Source: Clostridiales bacterium (GTDB taxonomy: Bacteria > Bacillota_A > Clostridia > Saccharofermentanales > Saccharofermentanaceae). From it: 24,004 bases of DNA. Each line of letters opens with the position of its first letter. Position 1 is the stretch's first letter. The position numbers were made by a program, and so were the translations under genes. The stretch is from the NCBI GenBank assembly GCA_017649745.1, contig JAGCGE010000239.1, positions 1-24,004 on the forward strand. Direction: 5' to 3'. The notes beneath the pieces were generated by a model, which saw only the letters and a list, made by a program, of their open reading frames with translations, made no database searches and had not been told where the DNA came from. This document shows, one piece after another, positions 8,084 to 16,806 of this stretch.

Positions 8084-8188
8084 CTGGACAAACTCTTAAG
8101 GTTTTACTGACAAATCATTCTTTTGGCTGATTTTTTTCGAAAAGGATAAGGATACAATCAAACCATAACATTTGGAGGTAAAAGGATT

Positions 8189-9319
8189 ATGAAGAGCAAA
8201 AAGTTTATAGCTTGTCTTCTCGCAGCATCATTAGCAGCATCACTTTGCGCATGCAGTGACTCAAAGGACGGCGGCAGCGACGAGACTAAAGAAACAACAA
8301 AGACAGAAGAAACAACTAAGGCAGATGAGACAGAGGCTACAGAAGCAGAGACAGAACCAACTGAGACTGAGCCTGCTATCCCTGAAGGATTCGAAGAGTG
8401 CGTTGCTATTAACTCCTTCCTCGGAGTAAAGGCAACATACCTTATCCCGATCGCAGATGAAGAGTGGAAGATAAACGAGCGCGACAATCTTGAAGGTTAC
8501 GGTACTACATATTACGGAACAGTCAACGGCAAGAGCTTTAGTATTTCAGTATTCCTCTCATGTTTTTCAACAGGTTCGCTTGATTGGGATCTTGAGAATA
8601 ATGAGCCTGTTCCTAATACAGAGTACAGAGGATATATCACCGGACATACAAGCACACAGTCATGTCCTATGAATTTCTTTACTGACAATGAAACATATCT
8701 TGACGGTGTAATCAAATTCACTATCGATCCTGAATGTGACAGTGAAGATATGGACGAGGCTGAGTATGCAAATATCGTTGAGACTATCCAGAAGTCAGTT
8801 GTTCTCGAGGTACTTGATGAGAATCAGCTCTATACAGCAAGTGGCATGATCACCGACCCGTCTGGTCTTTTCGAGTTCCCTGTAGCATTAACTCTCGACG
8901 GATTCGATGCTGAGTGCAAGATCAGCACATCAACTAACAGTGTTCATGCTTCAGCAACAGCTTCTGACAGCTATGGCGGAACAGTAACAGTAACAGAATC
9001 CCGTTCTGCAGTAGAGAGCAATTTCACTTACATGCTCGAGCATTATGATACAGGATATGAATGTGAGATCGCAGGTTACCCTGCAAACTGCTACGCATTC
9101 AACGACTTCGGCGTATTGAGAGCAACAGTAGTAGTTAAGTTCTCTGATGAAGTTTATTATGAGTACTCATTAAAGGAAGTAGACGGATTCGATTCCACAG
9201 ATCTTTACGATCAGCTCAAGGAAGATCCTGACATGACAGAGATCCACGACTTCATCGCTAGATGCATCGGTGATTACATCAACGCATCAACAATGCTTTT
9301 TGAGACCAACGCTGAGTAA
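8189..9319 (+). CDS. Putative lipoprotein with Thr/Glu-rich linker
   Basis: A 376-aa exported lipoprotein. The N-terminus MKSKKFIACLLAASLAAS is a lipoprotein signal, and Cys22 in LCAC is the likely lipidated residue (the -2 Cys is unusual). Residues 23-66 are a low-complexity Thr/Glu linker (KETTKTEETTKADETEA). From about 67 on it is a folded extracellular region. Two similarly sized halves may share a plan: each has a beta-rich core, a Cys pair and a conserved-looking end (YANIVETIQKS; MTEIHDFIARCI). No known domain is recognised. GGAGG precedes the ATG. A TACAAT at 8153-8158 may be its -10, without a convincing -35. It is monocistronic, ended by the hairpin at 9361-9392. Similar short lipoproteins with charged Thr-rich linkers are common in gut Clostridia; function unknown. 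Confidence 0.8.
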   Translation: MKSKKFIACLLAASLAASLCACSDSKDGGSDETKETTKTEETTKADETEATEAETEPTETEPAIPEGFEECVAINSFLGVKATYLIPIADEEWKINERDNLEGYGTTYYGTVNGKSFSISVFLSCFSTGSLDWDLENNEPVPNTEYRGYITGHTSTQSCPMNFFTDNETYLDGVIKFTIDPECDSEDMDEAEYANIVETIQKSVVLEVLDENQLYTASGMITDPSGLFEFPVALTLDGFDAECKISTSTNSVHASATASDSYGGTVTVTESRSAVESNFTYMLEHYDTGYECEIAGYPANCYAFNDFGVLRATVVVKFSDEVYYEYSLKEVDGFDSTDLYDQLKEDPDMTEIHDFIARCIGDYINASTMLFETNAE

Positions 9320-9360
9320 TTAGCGACAATATTTATTCATACCATTCCAACTCATTACAG

Positions 9361-9392
9361 AAAAGAGGTTGCCGATCGGCAGCCTCTTTTTT
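9361..9392. terminator. Bidirectional terminator between convergent genes
   Basis: A 13-bp stem with one G-T pair (9361-9373 with 9378-9390, loop GATC) is followed by T-rich sequence on both strands. It serves the lipoprotein gene and the minus-strand gene ending at 9397. Confidence 0.85.
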
Positions 9393-9396
9393 GTTA

Positions 9397-9921
9397 TTAC
9401 GATTGTTGTGATCTATTGTATTTAGCGGCTCTGATCATAATCTGGATAATGAGTATAAGTAAAAACACAGCGAGAATTGTCGACACAGGTATAACTATAA
9501 GTGATGTTATGGTATCCATCAGAGGATGGTAGAAATTCCATAAGACAAATGCGAATCCAAACATATAGATGTAGCTCAACACAGTCTCGATTATTTGTGT
9601 TACTATCCTGCCGATAAGGAGACCTTTAGCAATTCTCCAGTTGGTCCACTTCTCTTCGTGTAAGCATACATTCGTTACGATCGAGGAAAAAATGATCTCA
9701 ATTATGGTACAGAAGATCATATAAAACGGGACAGCGAACTTTTCTCCGAATCTCGGATAATAATAATTGCGGAGTGTCTGGCTTGAGTCGGGGCCAACCA
9801 TATCTGCTCTGAAAAGATCGAGCAGCGGCTCTTGAAAGATCATGCAGATAGTGATCAACGCGATCATAAATACGAGGCAAAGCCAAACAACGATTATCTT
9901 CCACCTAAATGTCTTTTCCAT
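9397..9921 (-). CDS. Hypothetical four-helix membrane protein
   Basis: A 174-aa protein with no recognised family. Four hydrophobic segments are visible: about residues 8-29 (IIVVWLCLVFMIALITI), 64-86 (FAVPFYMIFCTIIEIIFSS), 105-130 (IVTQIIETVLSYIYMFG) and 137-163 (ITSLIVIPVSTILAVFLLILI). The end is basic and polar (RAAKYNRSQQS). A charged extracytoplasmic loop follows helix 1 (DLFRADMVGPDSSQT). AGAGGGG precedes the ATG at 9921. It has its own promoter candidate (9951-9979) and shares the terminator at 9361-9392. The neighbours are a lipoprotein and a thioester adhesin, but opposite orientation argues against joint transcription. Confidence 0.7.
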   Translation of the reverse strand: MEKTFRWKIIVVWLCLVFMIALITICMIFQEPLLDLFRADMVGPDSSQTLRNYYYPRFGEKFAVPFYMIFCTIIEIIFSSIVTNVCLHEEKWTNWRIAKGLLIGRIVTQIIETVLSYIYMFGFAFVLWNFYHPLMDTITSLIVIPVSTILAVFLLILIIQIMIRAAKYNRSQQS

Positions 9922-9950
9922 ATCATACCCCTCTTTCTTCTAGTGTTTTG

Positions 9951-9979
9951 AGGATATCACAGCGTTTTTTTACGCGCAA
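9951..9979 (-). promoter_or_regulatory. Candidate promoter of the four-helix membrane protein gene
   Basis: On the minus strand TTGCGC (9979-9974) and TATCCT (9956-9951) are 17 nt apart, with a TG one base before the -10 (extended -10). Match is moderate. Confidence 0.4.
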
Positions 9980-10053
9980 GAATACTAGCGTTGATATAAC
10001 AGTTATACATCTGAGCATCTTAATATTTGTCAAAAATGCCTAATGAATCTCGG

Positions 10054-10082
10054 TTGACATGACTGCCTTAAATATTTATGAT
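10054..10082 (+). promoter_or_regulatory. Strong sigma-A promoter of the thioester adhesin gene
   Basis: A perfect TTGACA -35 (10054-10059), a 17-nt spacer and TATGAT -10 (10077-10082). Transcription would start near 10089, giving a leader of about 56 nt. Confidence 0.8.
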
Positions 10083-10090
10083 ACATGCTA

Positions 10091-10118
10091 TTGAGTTTGA
10101 AGATATATTGAGTTTGAA
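10091..10118 (+). repeat. Two direct 11-mers in the adhesin leader
   Basis: TTGAGTTTGAA occurs at 10091-10101 and again at 10108-10118, 17 nt apart, directly downstream of the -10 and before the ribosome binding site. It may be an operator or a chance duplication. Confidence 0.6.
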
Positions 10119-10144
10119 AATTTAATAAATGAGGTTATCCCATT

Positions 10145-11653
10145 ATGAACACGCTCAAAAAGGTTTTCTCTTTTGTTGCGCTTTTTTTGGTTGCAACATT
10201 GGTTCTCGGCACATTGGGTATTAACAGTAATGTAAGTGCCGCAGATGATTCCACTTATTATGTATGTTCCGCTGCCACATCGAGCAATATCTATGAGGTG
10301 AAAGATGGAGTTCAGGAGCCATACGATGATTTCGTTTACTGCTCTGATATTGATCTGGCAGGACCAAATACTTCTGTAAAATACGATCAGGGACTTCTTT
10401 CAAGTTCTGAATTAGATGATGCTACCAGAAGCAAGCTTATGGTCATCCTGATGGAAAGATCTGCGATCAAGGATAAGATCGAAGAACTCGCAATCTCTTA
10501 TCCTGAATCAATGAGTTACTGGAAGGTATATGGCTCAAATGACTATGCTTATCAGCACCTTGTATGGATCATCCTTTCTGAAGACAAGTTCTTCGCGAGA
10601 ACTGATACATATGGTTATGAAGGCATCTGCAAGGCAATGACGGGCAGTGTCGATAACAAAGACGACAGCGATTCATTCTGGAACCAGTTCTTTGTTCCGC
10701 TCCGTGATTTCATCACCGGCAAGGCTTCCTCCTATAAGGTAGGCACAGGTGAGGGTGAGTATGATGCATACTTCTATCATCCTTCCGATACTTCATATCA
10801 GCGTCTTCTCGGAAAAGGCTGGATGAAGCCTGTTACACCAAAGGGTAACCTTCTTATCACTAAGAAGATCGAGGGTAAGGTAACTGAAGAAGATCTTAAG
10901 AATCTCACATTCACAGTAACTGACAGCGATGGCAAGAACGTAGGTACATACCTTCTCGGTCAGGATTTTACTTACGACGCTTCAACAGGTCTTTATACAA
11001 AAGAACTTACAGGTCTTAATCCTTCTCTTACATATACAGTAGAAGAGTCCTTGTATACGATCACCGGAATGAAAGTATCTGTTACATATAAGATCGGCAA
11101 GGACGGCTCTGAGACAGAAGGAACAAAAGCTGATGTTTCTATAACAGCTAACGAGACGACAACAGTAGCATTTACTGATTCTTATACAGAGGAAGTTACA
11201 ACGACAACAACTACAACAACTTCCGAGACATCTGCTACGACTCCTTCAACCTCTGAGACATCAGCAGTAGTCGTATCAGGCAGTGAAGAAACAACTGCGC
11301 CAAGCATCGATAAGGATGCAACAGAGGATACTACAGCACCTTCTGCTGTAACTACTGATCCGTCAAATGGCGTTGTAACAGGTACTCAGACTAACCCTGC
11401 AAGCGACAGCGCAAGACCTTCTGATGATTCAGCTAATGTATCCGGAAAGTCCACTGATTCGACTGAGGGAACGACAGCAGCTTCTACAAAGACTAGTTCA
11501 TCTTCTGAGAAGAGCGATCGTGCAACTACATCAAGTTCAAGAGTTACTTCTACTGGTGAAGCGATCTCCTACACATTGATCGCAGGTGTGGCAGCATTGT
11601 TCACGGCTTGTGTCATCATGACTCTAAGAAACCGCAAGTTCAAGGATAACTGA
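10145..11653 (+). CDS. Thioester-domain surface adhesin with Cna-B/SpaA-like domain and Thr/Ser stalk
   Basis: A 502-aa cell-surface protein. Residues 1-33 form a signal peptide (cleavage near NVSAAD). Residues about 38-230 look like a thioester domain: VYCSDIDLAGP with Cys66 and AYQHLVW with Gln137 match the Cys...Gln-x-x-hydrophobic-Trp pattern of Gram-positive TED adhesins. There a Cys-Gln thioester forms and bonds covalently to host surfaces. Residues 233-350 (GNLLITKKIEGKV to VAFTDSYTE) resemble a pilin-type Cna-B/SpaA-like stalk domain. Residues 351-468 are a Thr/Ser/Glu low-complexity stalk. The C-terminus is a sorting-signal layout: VTSTGE, a hydrophobic helix (474-493) and a basic tail (RNRKFK). 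The sorting motif lacks the Pro of LPxTG. It has a strong promoter and its own terminator. Thioester formation is inferred, not shown. Confidence 0.75.
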   Translation: MNTLKKVFSFVALFLVATLVLGTLGINSNVSAADDSTYYVCSAATSSNIYEVKDGVQEPYDDFVYCSDIDLAGPNTSVKYDQGLLSSSELDDATRSKLMVILMERSAIKDKIEELAISYPESMSYWKVYGSNDYAYQHLVWIILSEDKFFARTDTYGYEGICKAMTGSVDNKDDSDSFWNQFFVPLRDFITGKASSYKVGTGEGEYDAYFYHPSDTSYQRLLGKGWMKPVTPKGNLLITKKIEGKVTEEDLKNLTFTVTDSDGKNVGTYLLGQDFTYDASTGLYTKELTGLNPSLTYTVEESLYTITGMKVSVTYKIGKDGSETEGTKADVSITANETTTVAFTDSYTEEVTTTTTTTTSETSATTPSTSETSAVVVSGSEETTAPSIDKDATEDTTAPSAVTTDPSNGVVTGTQTNPASDSARPSDDSANVSGKSTDSTEGTTAASTKTSSSSEKSDRATTSSSRVTSTGEAISYTLIAGVAALFTACVIMTLRNRKFKDN

Positions 11654-11680
11654 TAAGAAAAATTGTTTATTGAGAATCGA

Positions 11681-11710
11681 GCATCCGTTCATATGAGCGG
11701 ATGCTTTTTT
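11681..11710 (+). terminator. Intrinsic terminator of the adhesin gene
   Basis: A 10-bp stem (11681-11690 with 11695-11704, one G-T pair, loop ATAT) is followed by T6. The his promoter begins only a few nucleotides later. Confidence 0.9.
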
Positions 11711-11715
11711 ATTCC

Positions 11716-11744
11716 TTGACATAACTAGTGATCATAAGTATAAT
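11716..11744 (+). promoter_or_regulatory. Perfect-consensus promoter of the histidine operon
   Basis: TTGACA (11716-11721), a 17-nt spacer and TATAAT (11739-11744) match the sigma-A consensus at all twelve positions. Expected start is near 11751, about 128 nt before hisZ. A promoter this strong on a biosynthetic operon suggests negative control by the leader elements downstream. Confidence 0.85.
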
Positions 11745-11775
11745 CCCATGGTAATACTTCATCGATTTAGCACGT

Positions 11776-11799
11776 TAAAGTGATAAAGCGATAAAGTGA
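11776..11799 (+). repeat. Three contiguous TAAAGYGA octamers in the hisZ leader
   Basis: TAAAGTGA (11776-11783), TAAAGCGA (11784-11791) and TAAAGTGA (11792-11799) follow each other without gaps in the 5' leader. This may be a tandem protein-binding site or RNA element. No T-box consensus (AGGGTGGNACCGCG) is present in the leader. Confidence 0.7.
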
Positions 11800-11801
11800 A
11801 T

Positions 11802-11832
11802 TGTAATATCCCTGTGATGAAGGGTCATTACA
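11802..11832 (+). promoter_or_regulatory. Inverted repeat in the hisZ leader (possible operator)
   Basis: TGTAAT (11802-11807) pairs with ATTACA (11827-11832). An inner CCCT / AGGG pairing lies across a 2x2 mismatch, with a 7-nt loop. No T-tract follows, so it is not an intrinsic terminator. A second -10-like TATAAT lies at 11846-11851. The palindrome could be a repressor site or an RNA hairpin. Confidence 0.5.
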
Positions 11833-11878
11833 AATAATATAAACTTATAATTGGCATAATATAGTTAGGAGAATATTT

Positions 11879-13078
11879 ATGGGTAACAACAGGTTTTACA
11901 CACCGGACGGCTTTAGTGACGTTCTTCCGGGGATCTGCGAATTCAAGAAAGAGGCTGAGGGCAAGCTTAGAAACCTTTTCAACCTGAACGGCTACAGCGA
12001 GATCGAGACTCCGGGCATCGAATATACAGATATCTACATGGATAACGATTATGTACCGGCACAGGATCTTTACAAGTTCTGTGACCAGAAGGGAAGACTC
12101 ATCTGCACTCGTTATGACGGTACGATCCCTGCATCAAGATTTGCAGCAACGATCTTCAAGGATGAGGAACCGCCTTTGAGACTTTGTTATATCGAAAACA
12201 TGTACCGTTATAAGCAGGTAGGCGGCGGTAAGCAGTCAGAGTTTACACAGGCAGGTGTTGAGCTTATGGGTTCAGCCGGATCATCAGCTGATGCTGAAGT
12301 AATCGCTCTTGCTATCGAATCCGCTCTTGAGATCGGTATCGTGGATCTTCAGATCTCAGTAGGTCAGACAAAGCTTTTCGAAGGCTTCATGGAAGGCCTT
12401 AATATTGATAAGGAAACATCCGATAACATAAGAAATGCCATCAACCAGAAAGATGTTGTAATGCTTGAGAAGACAGCTTCTGATCTGGGCCTTTCAGATG
12501 AAGATAAAGAGACACTTCTTCTGTTCTCGGAATCACAGGGAACATATGATGTCATCGATGACATGAGAAATCGTATCTCTAATGAGACAGCAATTTCCGC
12601 ACTCGACAACCTTAAGGAGATCCTCGATATTCTTGATGATTACGGATACCTTAAGTATGTAAGTATCGACCTTGGTCTTCTCGGAAGCGACTACTACACA
12701 GGTATGATCTTCAAGGGATTCACATATGAAGTTGGATTCCCTATCATCGGCGGTGGTAGATATGATAACGTTGTCGGAGCTTTCGGAAGAGAGATGGAAG
12801 CAGTCGGATTCTCACTTGGTTTATCACTTGCGATAATCGCACTCATAAGACAGGGTATGGAACCTGTTGCAACTAAGCCTGAAGTTATCATCGGATATGA
12901 TCTCGATGTTGAGGGCGCACGTAAGGCAGCTATCGCACTTAAGCAGCAGATGGTTGCTGAAGGAACTAAGGTAGTTCTTGATACTCAGGGCTATACAAAA
13001 GACGCACTTGAGAAATATGCAGATGATATTGGTATCGATACCTGCATCTTTATTGATGAGACAAAGGAGGAGGTTTGA
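11879..13078 (+). CDS. hisZ: ATP phosphoribosyltransferase regulatory subunit
   Basis: HisZ is a catalytically inactive paralogue of histidyl-tRNA synthetase. It binds short-form HisG to make the active hetero-octamer for step 1 of histidine synthesis and carries the histidine feedback site. At 399 aa it is the usual family size. The class II synthetase-like core is visible: GFSDVLPG near the start, [14 protein letters not shown], the motif-2-like [25 protein letters not shown], and [13 protein letters not shown] in the C-terminal part of the core. The last 80 or so residues ([15 protein letters not shown] onward) resemble an anticodon-binding-like domain. AGGAG lies 8 nt before the ATG. It is the first gene of the operon, followed at once by short-form hisG, and this pairing separates it from a true hisS. 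Confidence 0.93.
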   Translation: MGNNRFYTPDGFSDVLPGICEFKKEAEGKLRNLFNLNGYSEIETPGIEYTDIYMDNDYVPAQDLYKFCDQKGRLICTRYDGTIPASRFAATIFKDEEPPLRLCYIENMYRYKQVGGGKQSEFTQAGVELMGSAGSSADAEVIALAIESALEIGIVDLQISVGQTKLFEGFMEGLNIDKETSDNIRNAINQKDVVMLEKTASDLGLSDEDKETLLLFSESQGTYDVIDDMRNRISNETAISALDNLKEILDILDDYGYLKYVSIDLGLLGSDYYTGMIFKGFTYEVGFPIIGGGRYDNVVGAFGREMEAVGFSLGLSLAIIALIRQGMEPVATKPEVIIGYDLDVEGARKAAIALKQQMVAEGTKVVLDTQGYTKDALEKYADDIGIDTCIFIDETKEEV

Positions 13079-13080
13079 TC

Positions 13081-13740
13081 ATGTTAACTATTGCATTATC
13101 AAAGGGCCGCCTCGCTGAGCAGGCGATCGAACTTTTAGAGAAGGCAGGATACGATTGTACCGCTGCTAAGGAAAAATCCAGAAAGCTCATCCTTGAGGAT
13201 GAGAAGCAGGGCTTAAGATTCATTCTTGCTAAGCCTGCTGATGTTCCTACATATGTTGAATACGGAGCTGCTGATATCGGTGTCGTTGGTAAGGACACGC
13301 TTCTTGAAGAAGGAAGACAGCTCTATGAAGTTATCGACCTGGGGTTCGGAAAATGCAGAATGTGTGTCTGCGGTCCTAAGGAGCTTAAGGGGAAACTCGA
13401 TACTATCCCGAACAAGCGCGTAAGCACGAAGTACCCTAACATCACAAGGGCATACTTCGAGGACTATAAGCGTGAGAGTGTCGAGATAATCAAGCTTCAT
13501 GGTAGCATCGAACTTGCTCCGCTCATCGGATTGTCAGACGTTATCGTCGACATCGTTGAGACAGGTAGAACTTTGTTCGAGAACGGACTCGACGTACTCG
13601 AGACTGTTGCCGAGATCTCCGCCAGAGTTGTTGTCAACAAGGTATCAATGAAGATGAAAGCTTCTGAGATCAAGCCTATGATCGAGGCTTTGAAGAAGCA
13701 GGTCGAGATAATGAACGAAGAAAAGAAAGAGGCACAATAA
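13081..13740 (+). CDS. hisG: ATP phosphoribosyltransferase catalytic subunit, short form
   Basis: HisG condenses ATP and PRPP to phosphoribosyl-ATP, the committed step of histidine synthesis. At 219 aa it is the short form without the C-terminal regulatory domain, which needs HisZ. Motifs are [11 protein letters not shown] at the start, [33 protein letters not shown] and the PRPP-binding region [14 protein letters not shown]. The ATG at 13081 is preceded by AGGAGG at 7 nt, located in the last codons of hisZ. A TTG six bases earlier is in frame but poorly placed. The gap to the hisZ stop is 2 nt, and hisD starts immediately after its own stop. Confidence 0.95.
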   Translation: MLTIALSKGRLAEQAIELLEKAGYDCTAAKEKSRKLILEDEKQGLRFILAKPADVPTYVEYGAADIGVVGKDTLLEEGRQLYEVIDLGFGKCRMCVCGPKELKGKLDTIPNKRVSTKYPNITRAYFEDYKRESVEIIKLHGSIELAPLIGLSDVIVDIVETGRTLFENGLDVLETVAEISARVVVNKVSMKMKASEIKPMIEALKKQVEIMNEEKKEAQ

Positions 13741-15039
13741 ATGAAATGTAAATATATGGAGGGAACAAGTTCCAATCTTAAGGAAGTCTGCGAGCTCTTG
13801 GGCCTTCGCGGCAAGATGGATCTTGGTCCTGTTATAGAGACTGTAAGCGCAGTCATCGACGATATCAGAGAGAACGGTGACGCAGCAGTATCGAAGTACA
13901 CAAAGAAGTTCGACGGATGTGACATCGACAGTTCGAACATTCTTGTAACTAAAGAAGAGATCGACAAGGCTATGGCTGAAGTCGAGCCTGAACTTCTCGA
14001 GATCATCAAGAAGGCAGCAGCTAACATCAGAGCTTTCCACGAGAAGCAGAAGGAAGAAGGCTTCATGATGGATGTCGCAAAGGGCAGTAAGATCGGCGTT
14101 CGCGTTCGTCCTTTAAGGATCGCAGGAATCTACGTTCCTGGCGGCACAGCTCCGCTTCCGTCAACAGTTCTTATGGACGTTATCCCTGCATCTGTAGCAG
14201 GAGTAGAAAGAGTTGTCTTCTGTACACCTCCTCGAAAAGACGGAACCATCGCACCTGTTATCCTTGCAGCAGCAACTATCGCAGGCGCTAATGAGATCTA
14301 CAAGGTAGGCGGCGCACAGGCTATCGCAGCTATGGCTTACGGAACAGAGACTATCCCTAGAGTAGATAAGATCTGCGGTCCTGGTAACATCTACGTTAAT
14401 ACAGCGAAGAGACTCGTATTCGGTCAGGTCGATATCGACATGTTCGCCGGTCCTTCAGAAATCCTTATAATCGCTGATGAGACAGCTGTTCCTGAGTTCG
14501 TTGCAGCCGATATGCTCTCACAGGCAGAGCACGACAAGATCGCTTCTGCTATCGTGCTTACGACTTCCAAGGAACTTGCCGACAAGGTCTATGAGACAGT
14601 CGACAGAAGATCCGAGAAGAGCCTTCGTAAGGAGATACTTGAACAGTCACTGAGCAACTACTGTGCGATCATCAACTGTGACAGTCTTGATACAGCTATC
14701 GCATTTAGCGAAGAGCTTGCTCCTGAGCACTTGGAACTCTGCGTTAAGGATGCAGAGAAGGTAGTTGAGAAGATCGATAACGCAGGTGCTGTATTCCTTG
14801 GTAATTACACACCGGAGCCGCTTGGAGATTATTTTGCTGGTCCTAACCACACGCTTCCTACAAGCGGAACAGCAAGATTCTTCTCACCTCTTAACACAGG
14901 TGACTTCTATAAGAAGATGAGCGTTCTTAACTATAACGAAGAGTCTTTGAGAGAGTGCTACAGCGACGTAGCCAAGTTCGCAGACAGCGAGGGCCTTGAG
15001 TGTCACGCTTCTGCAGTAAGAGTAAGATTCGAGGAATGA
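13741..15039 (+). CDS. hisD: Histidinol dehydrogenase
   Basis: HisD oxidises L-histidinol twice with NAD to L-histidine, the last two steps of the pathway. At 432 aa it is full length. Family motifs in order are RVRPLRIAGIYVPGGTAPLP, GANEIYKVGGAQAIAAMAYG, KICGPGNIYV, DMFAGPSEILIIAD, LSQAEHD with Zn-ligand Gln and His, ELAPEHLEL with the catalytic Glu-His, GPNHTLPTSGTARF and the C-terminal CHASAVRVRFEE with the last Zn-ligand His. It starts directly after the hisG stop and is followed by hisC after one base. Confidence 0.96.
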   Translation: MKCKYMEGTSSNLKEVCELLGLRGKMDLGPVIETVSAVIDDIRENGDAAVSKYTKKFDGCDIDSSNILVTKEEIDKAMAEVEPELLEIIKKAAANIRAFHEKQKEEGFMMDVAKGSKIGVRVRPLRIAGIYVPGGTAPLPSTVLMDVIPASVAGVERVVFCTPPRKDGTIAPVILAAATIAGANEIYKVGGAQAIAAMAYGTETIPRVDKICGPGNIYVNTAKRLVFGQVDIDMFAGPSEILIIADETAVPEFVAADMLSQAEHDKIASAIVLTTSKELADKVYETVDRRSEKSLRKEILEQSLSNYCAIINCDSLDTAIAFSEELAPEHLELCVKDAEKVVEKIDNAGAVFLGNYTPEPLGDYFAGPNHTLPTSGTARFFSPLNTGDFYKKMSVLNYNEESLRECYSDVAKFADSEGLECHASAVRVRFEE

Positions 15040-15040
15040 T

Positions 15041-16129
15041 ATGAGTAACTTTTGGAACAAAAAGACAAATGAACTTTTGCCGTATGTAGCCGGTGAGCAG
15101 CCTAAGGACGGCGTCAAGGTCATTAAACTTAACACTAATGAGAATCCATTTCCGCCTTCGCCTACGTGCAGGGCGGTCCTGGATGATCTGGACATAGCTG
15201 AATTAAGGCTCTATCCGAACACCGATTCCCAGATCGTAAGGGAGAGTGTTGCTAATAAGTTCAAGGATTACATCAAGCCTGAGAACGTATTCGTCGGCAA
15301 TGGTTCTGATGAGGTGCTCGCGATCTGCTGGCAAGCCTTTTTCGAAGAGGAGAAGAATACAGATAAGAAGGTTCTCGTTCCTGAGATCTCCTACAGTTTC
15401 TATCCTGTATATTCTCAGCTTTACGATGTAGCTATCGAAAAGATTCCGCTTAAGGATGATTTCTCGATCGATCCTGCTGATTACATCGGCAAGGAAAACG
15501 CAGGTATCGCGATCGCGAACCCGAATGCACCGACTTCTGTAGCGCTGAGCTTAAGCGAAGTCGAGGAGATCGTTAAGAATAATCCTGACAGGGTAGTTCT
15601 TATCGATGAGGCATATGCTGCTTTTAAGGATGAGTATGAGACTGCGATCACACTTGTAAACAAGTATCCTAACCTGATCGTTGTTAAGACCTTATCGAAA
15701 GCATATGGTCTTGCAGGAATCCGTGTCGGCTATGCCGTAGGTTCGAAAGAGCTCATAGACGGAATGATGAGAGTCAGAGATTCCTTTAACTCATATCCGG
15801 TCGACAGGATCGCTCAAAAGCTCGCAAAGGCTGCTATCGACGATGATGACTATTATGAGATGAACAGGGTAAAGATCATAAAGACCAGAGAGAGGATCTC
15901 TAAGATCTTAAGAGATATGGGATTTACTATCCCAGAGTCTTCCGCGAACTTTATTTTCGCGAAGCCTTGTAAGGTAAGTGCAGAGGAGCTCTATCTGAAA
16001 CTTAAGGAGATGGGTATCCTCGTAAGATACTTTAATAAGCCTAAGATAAACGAATACTTAAGGATCACTATCGGAACTGATGAAGAGATGGATAGCCTTA
16101 TTGAGGCAGTCAAGGAGGTAGTATTATGA
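15041..16129 (+). CDS. hisC: Histidinol-phosphate aminotransferase
   Basis: A PLP-dependent fold-type I aminotransferase that converts imidazole acetol phosphate and glutamate to histidinol phosphate. It has 362 aa, normal for the family. Visible features are LNTNENPFPPSP near the N-terminus, the cofactor region FVGNGSDEVL, ANPNAPTS, VVLIDEAYAAF and the PLP-lysine motif TLSKAYGLAGIRVGYA. The C-terminal LRITIGTDEEMD fits as well. GAGGA lies just upstream, in the end of hisD. Its stop overlaps the hisB start as ATGA, implying coupled translation. Paralogous aromatic aminotransferases are similar, but the position in the his cluster decides the assignment. Confidence 0.94.
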   Translation: MSNFWNKKTNELLPYVAGEQPKDGVKVIKLNTNENPFPPSPTCRAVLDDLDIAELRLYPNTDSQIVRESVANKFKDYIKPENVFVGNGSDEVLAICWQAFFEEEKNTDKKVLVPEISYSFYPVYSQLYDVAIEKIPLKDDFSIDPADYIGKENAGIAIANPNAPTSVALSLSEVEEIVKNNPDRVVLIDEAYAAFKDEYETAITLVNKYPNLIVVKTLSKAYGLAGIRVGYAVGSKELIDGMMRVRDSFNSYPVDRIAQKLAKAAIDDDDYYEMNRVKIIKTRERISKILRDMGFTIPESSANFIFAKPCKVSAEELYLKLKEMGILVRYFNKPKINEYLRITIGTDEEMDSLIEAVKEVVL

Positions 16130-16716
16130 ATCGTTATGCAGCAACAGGCAGAGTAACAAAGGAAACTGATATCAATGTTGAGATCAATCTTGACGGTACA
16201 GGTAAGATCGACGTCGATACAGGTGTCGGATTCTTCGATCACATGCTCACGGGATTTGCCCGTCATGGCGGATTCGATCTGATGGTCAAGTGCACAGGAG
16301 ACTTGGAAGTCGATGCACACCACACAGTTGAAGATATCGGAATCGCTATCGGTCAGACGATCAAGGAAGCTCTCGGTGACAAGAAGGGCATTACAAGATA
16401 CGGATTTGCTTCAGTTCCTATGGATGAGGCTCTTGCGAACTGTTCACTCGATATCTCCGGAAGAGCTTATCTCGTATTTAGCTGCGATTTCGCTTTCGGA
16501 ATGTGCGGAACGATGGATACACAGCTTGCAGAGGAATTCTTCAGGGCTGTTGCATTTAATTCCGATATCACACTGCACTTAAGCTGCCCATACGGCACTA
16601 ACGATCACCACAAGATGGAGGCTCTTTTCAAGGCCTTCGGAAGGGCGTTGAGACAGGCAGTTGCGATCGATCCGAGATTCGAGGATGCGATCCCTTCTAC
16701 CAAGGGTGTATTGTAA
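16126..16716 (+). CDS. hisB: Imidazoleglycerol-phosphate dehydratase
   Basis: This enzyme dehydrates imidazoleglycerol phosphate to imidazole acetol phosphate. At 196 aa it is the monofunctional type; the N-terminal histidinol phosphatase domain of enterobacterial HisB is absent. Mn-binding His-rich motifs are present: GFFDHMLTGFARHGG, DAHHTVEDIGIAIGQ and GTNDHHKMEALFKAFGRAL. The start overlaps the hisC stop by 4 nt, with AAGGAGG upstream. No terminator is visible in the 90 nt after the stop, so transcription may continue into the embedded surface-protein gene. Confidence 0.96.
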   Translation: MNRYAATGRVTKETDINVEINLDGTGKIDVDTGVGFFDHMLTGFARHGGFDLMVKCTGDLEVDAHHTVEDIGIAIGQTIKEALGDKKGITRYGFASVPMDEALANCSLDISGRAYLVFSCDFAFGMCGTMDTQLAEEFFRAVAFNSDITLHLSCPYGTNDHHKMEALFKAFGRALRQAVAIDPRFEDAIPSTKGVL

Positions 16717-16739
16717 ACATTGCTTGAATTTACTCAGAA

Positions 16740-16768
16740 TTCACGGAAAAGCACTCGTTTGATATAGT
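16740..16768 (+). promoter_or_regulatory. Candidate internal promoter before the DUF4214-transglutaminase gene
   Basis: TTCACG (16740-16745), a 17-nt spacer and an extended -10 TGATATAGT (16760-16768). It would allow expression independent of the his promoter. Confidence 0.45.
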
Positions 16769-16806
16769 AAAATGTACTGTATTGAAGCGTGCGAGGTATG
16801 ATTTTA

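Noticed and set aside
11748..11838. His leader-peptide attenuator before hisZ
   Set aside because: The only short ORFs (ATG at 11748 and at 11817) have one His codon each and no ribosome binding site. The first starts at the expected transcript start.
11745..11878. T-box riboswitch
   Set aside because: The leader is short and lacks the conserved T-box sequence and a terminator/antiterminator pair.
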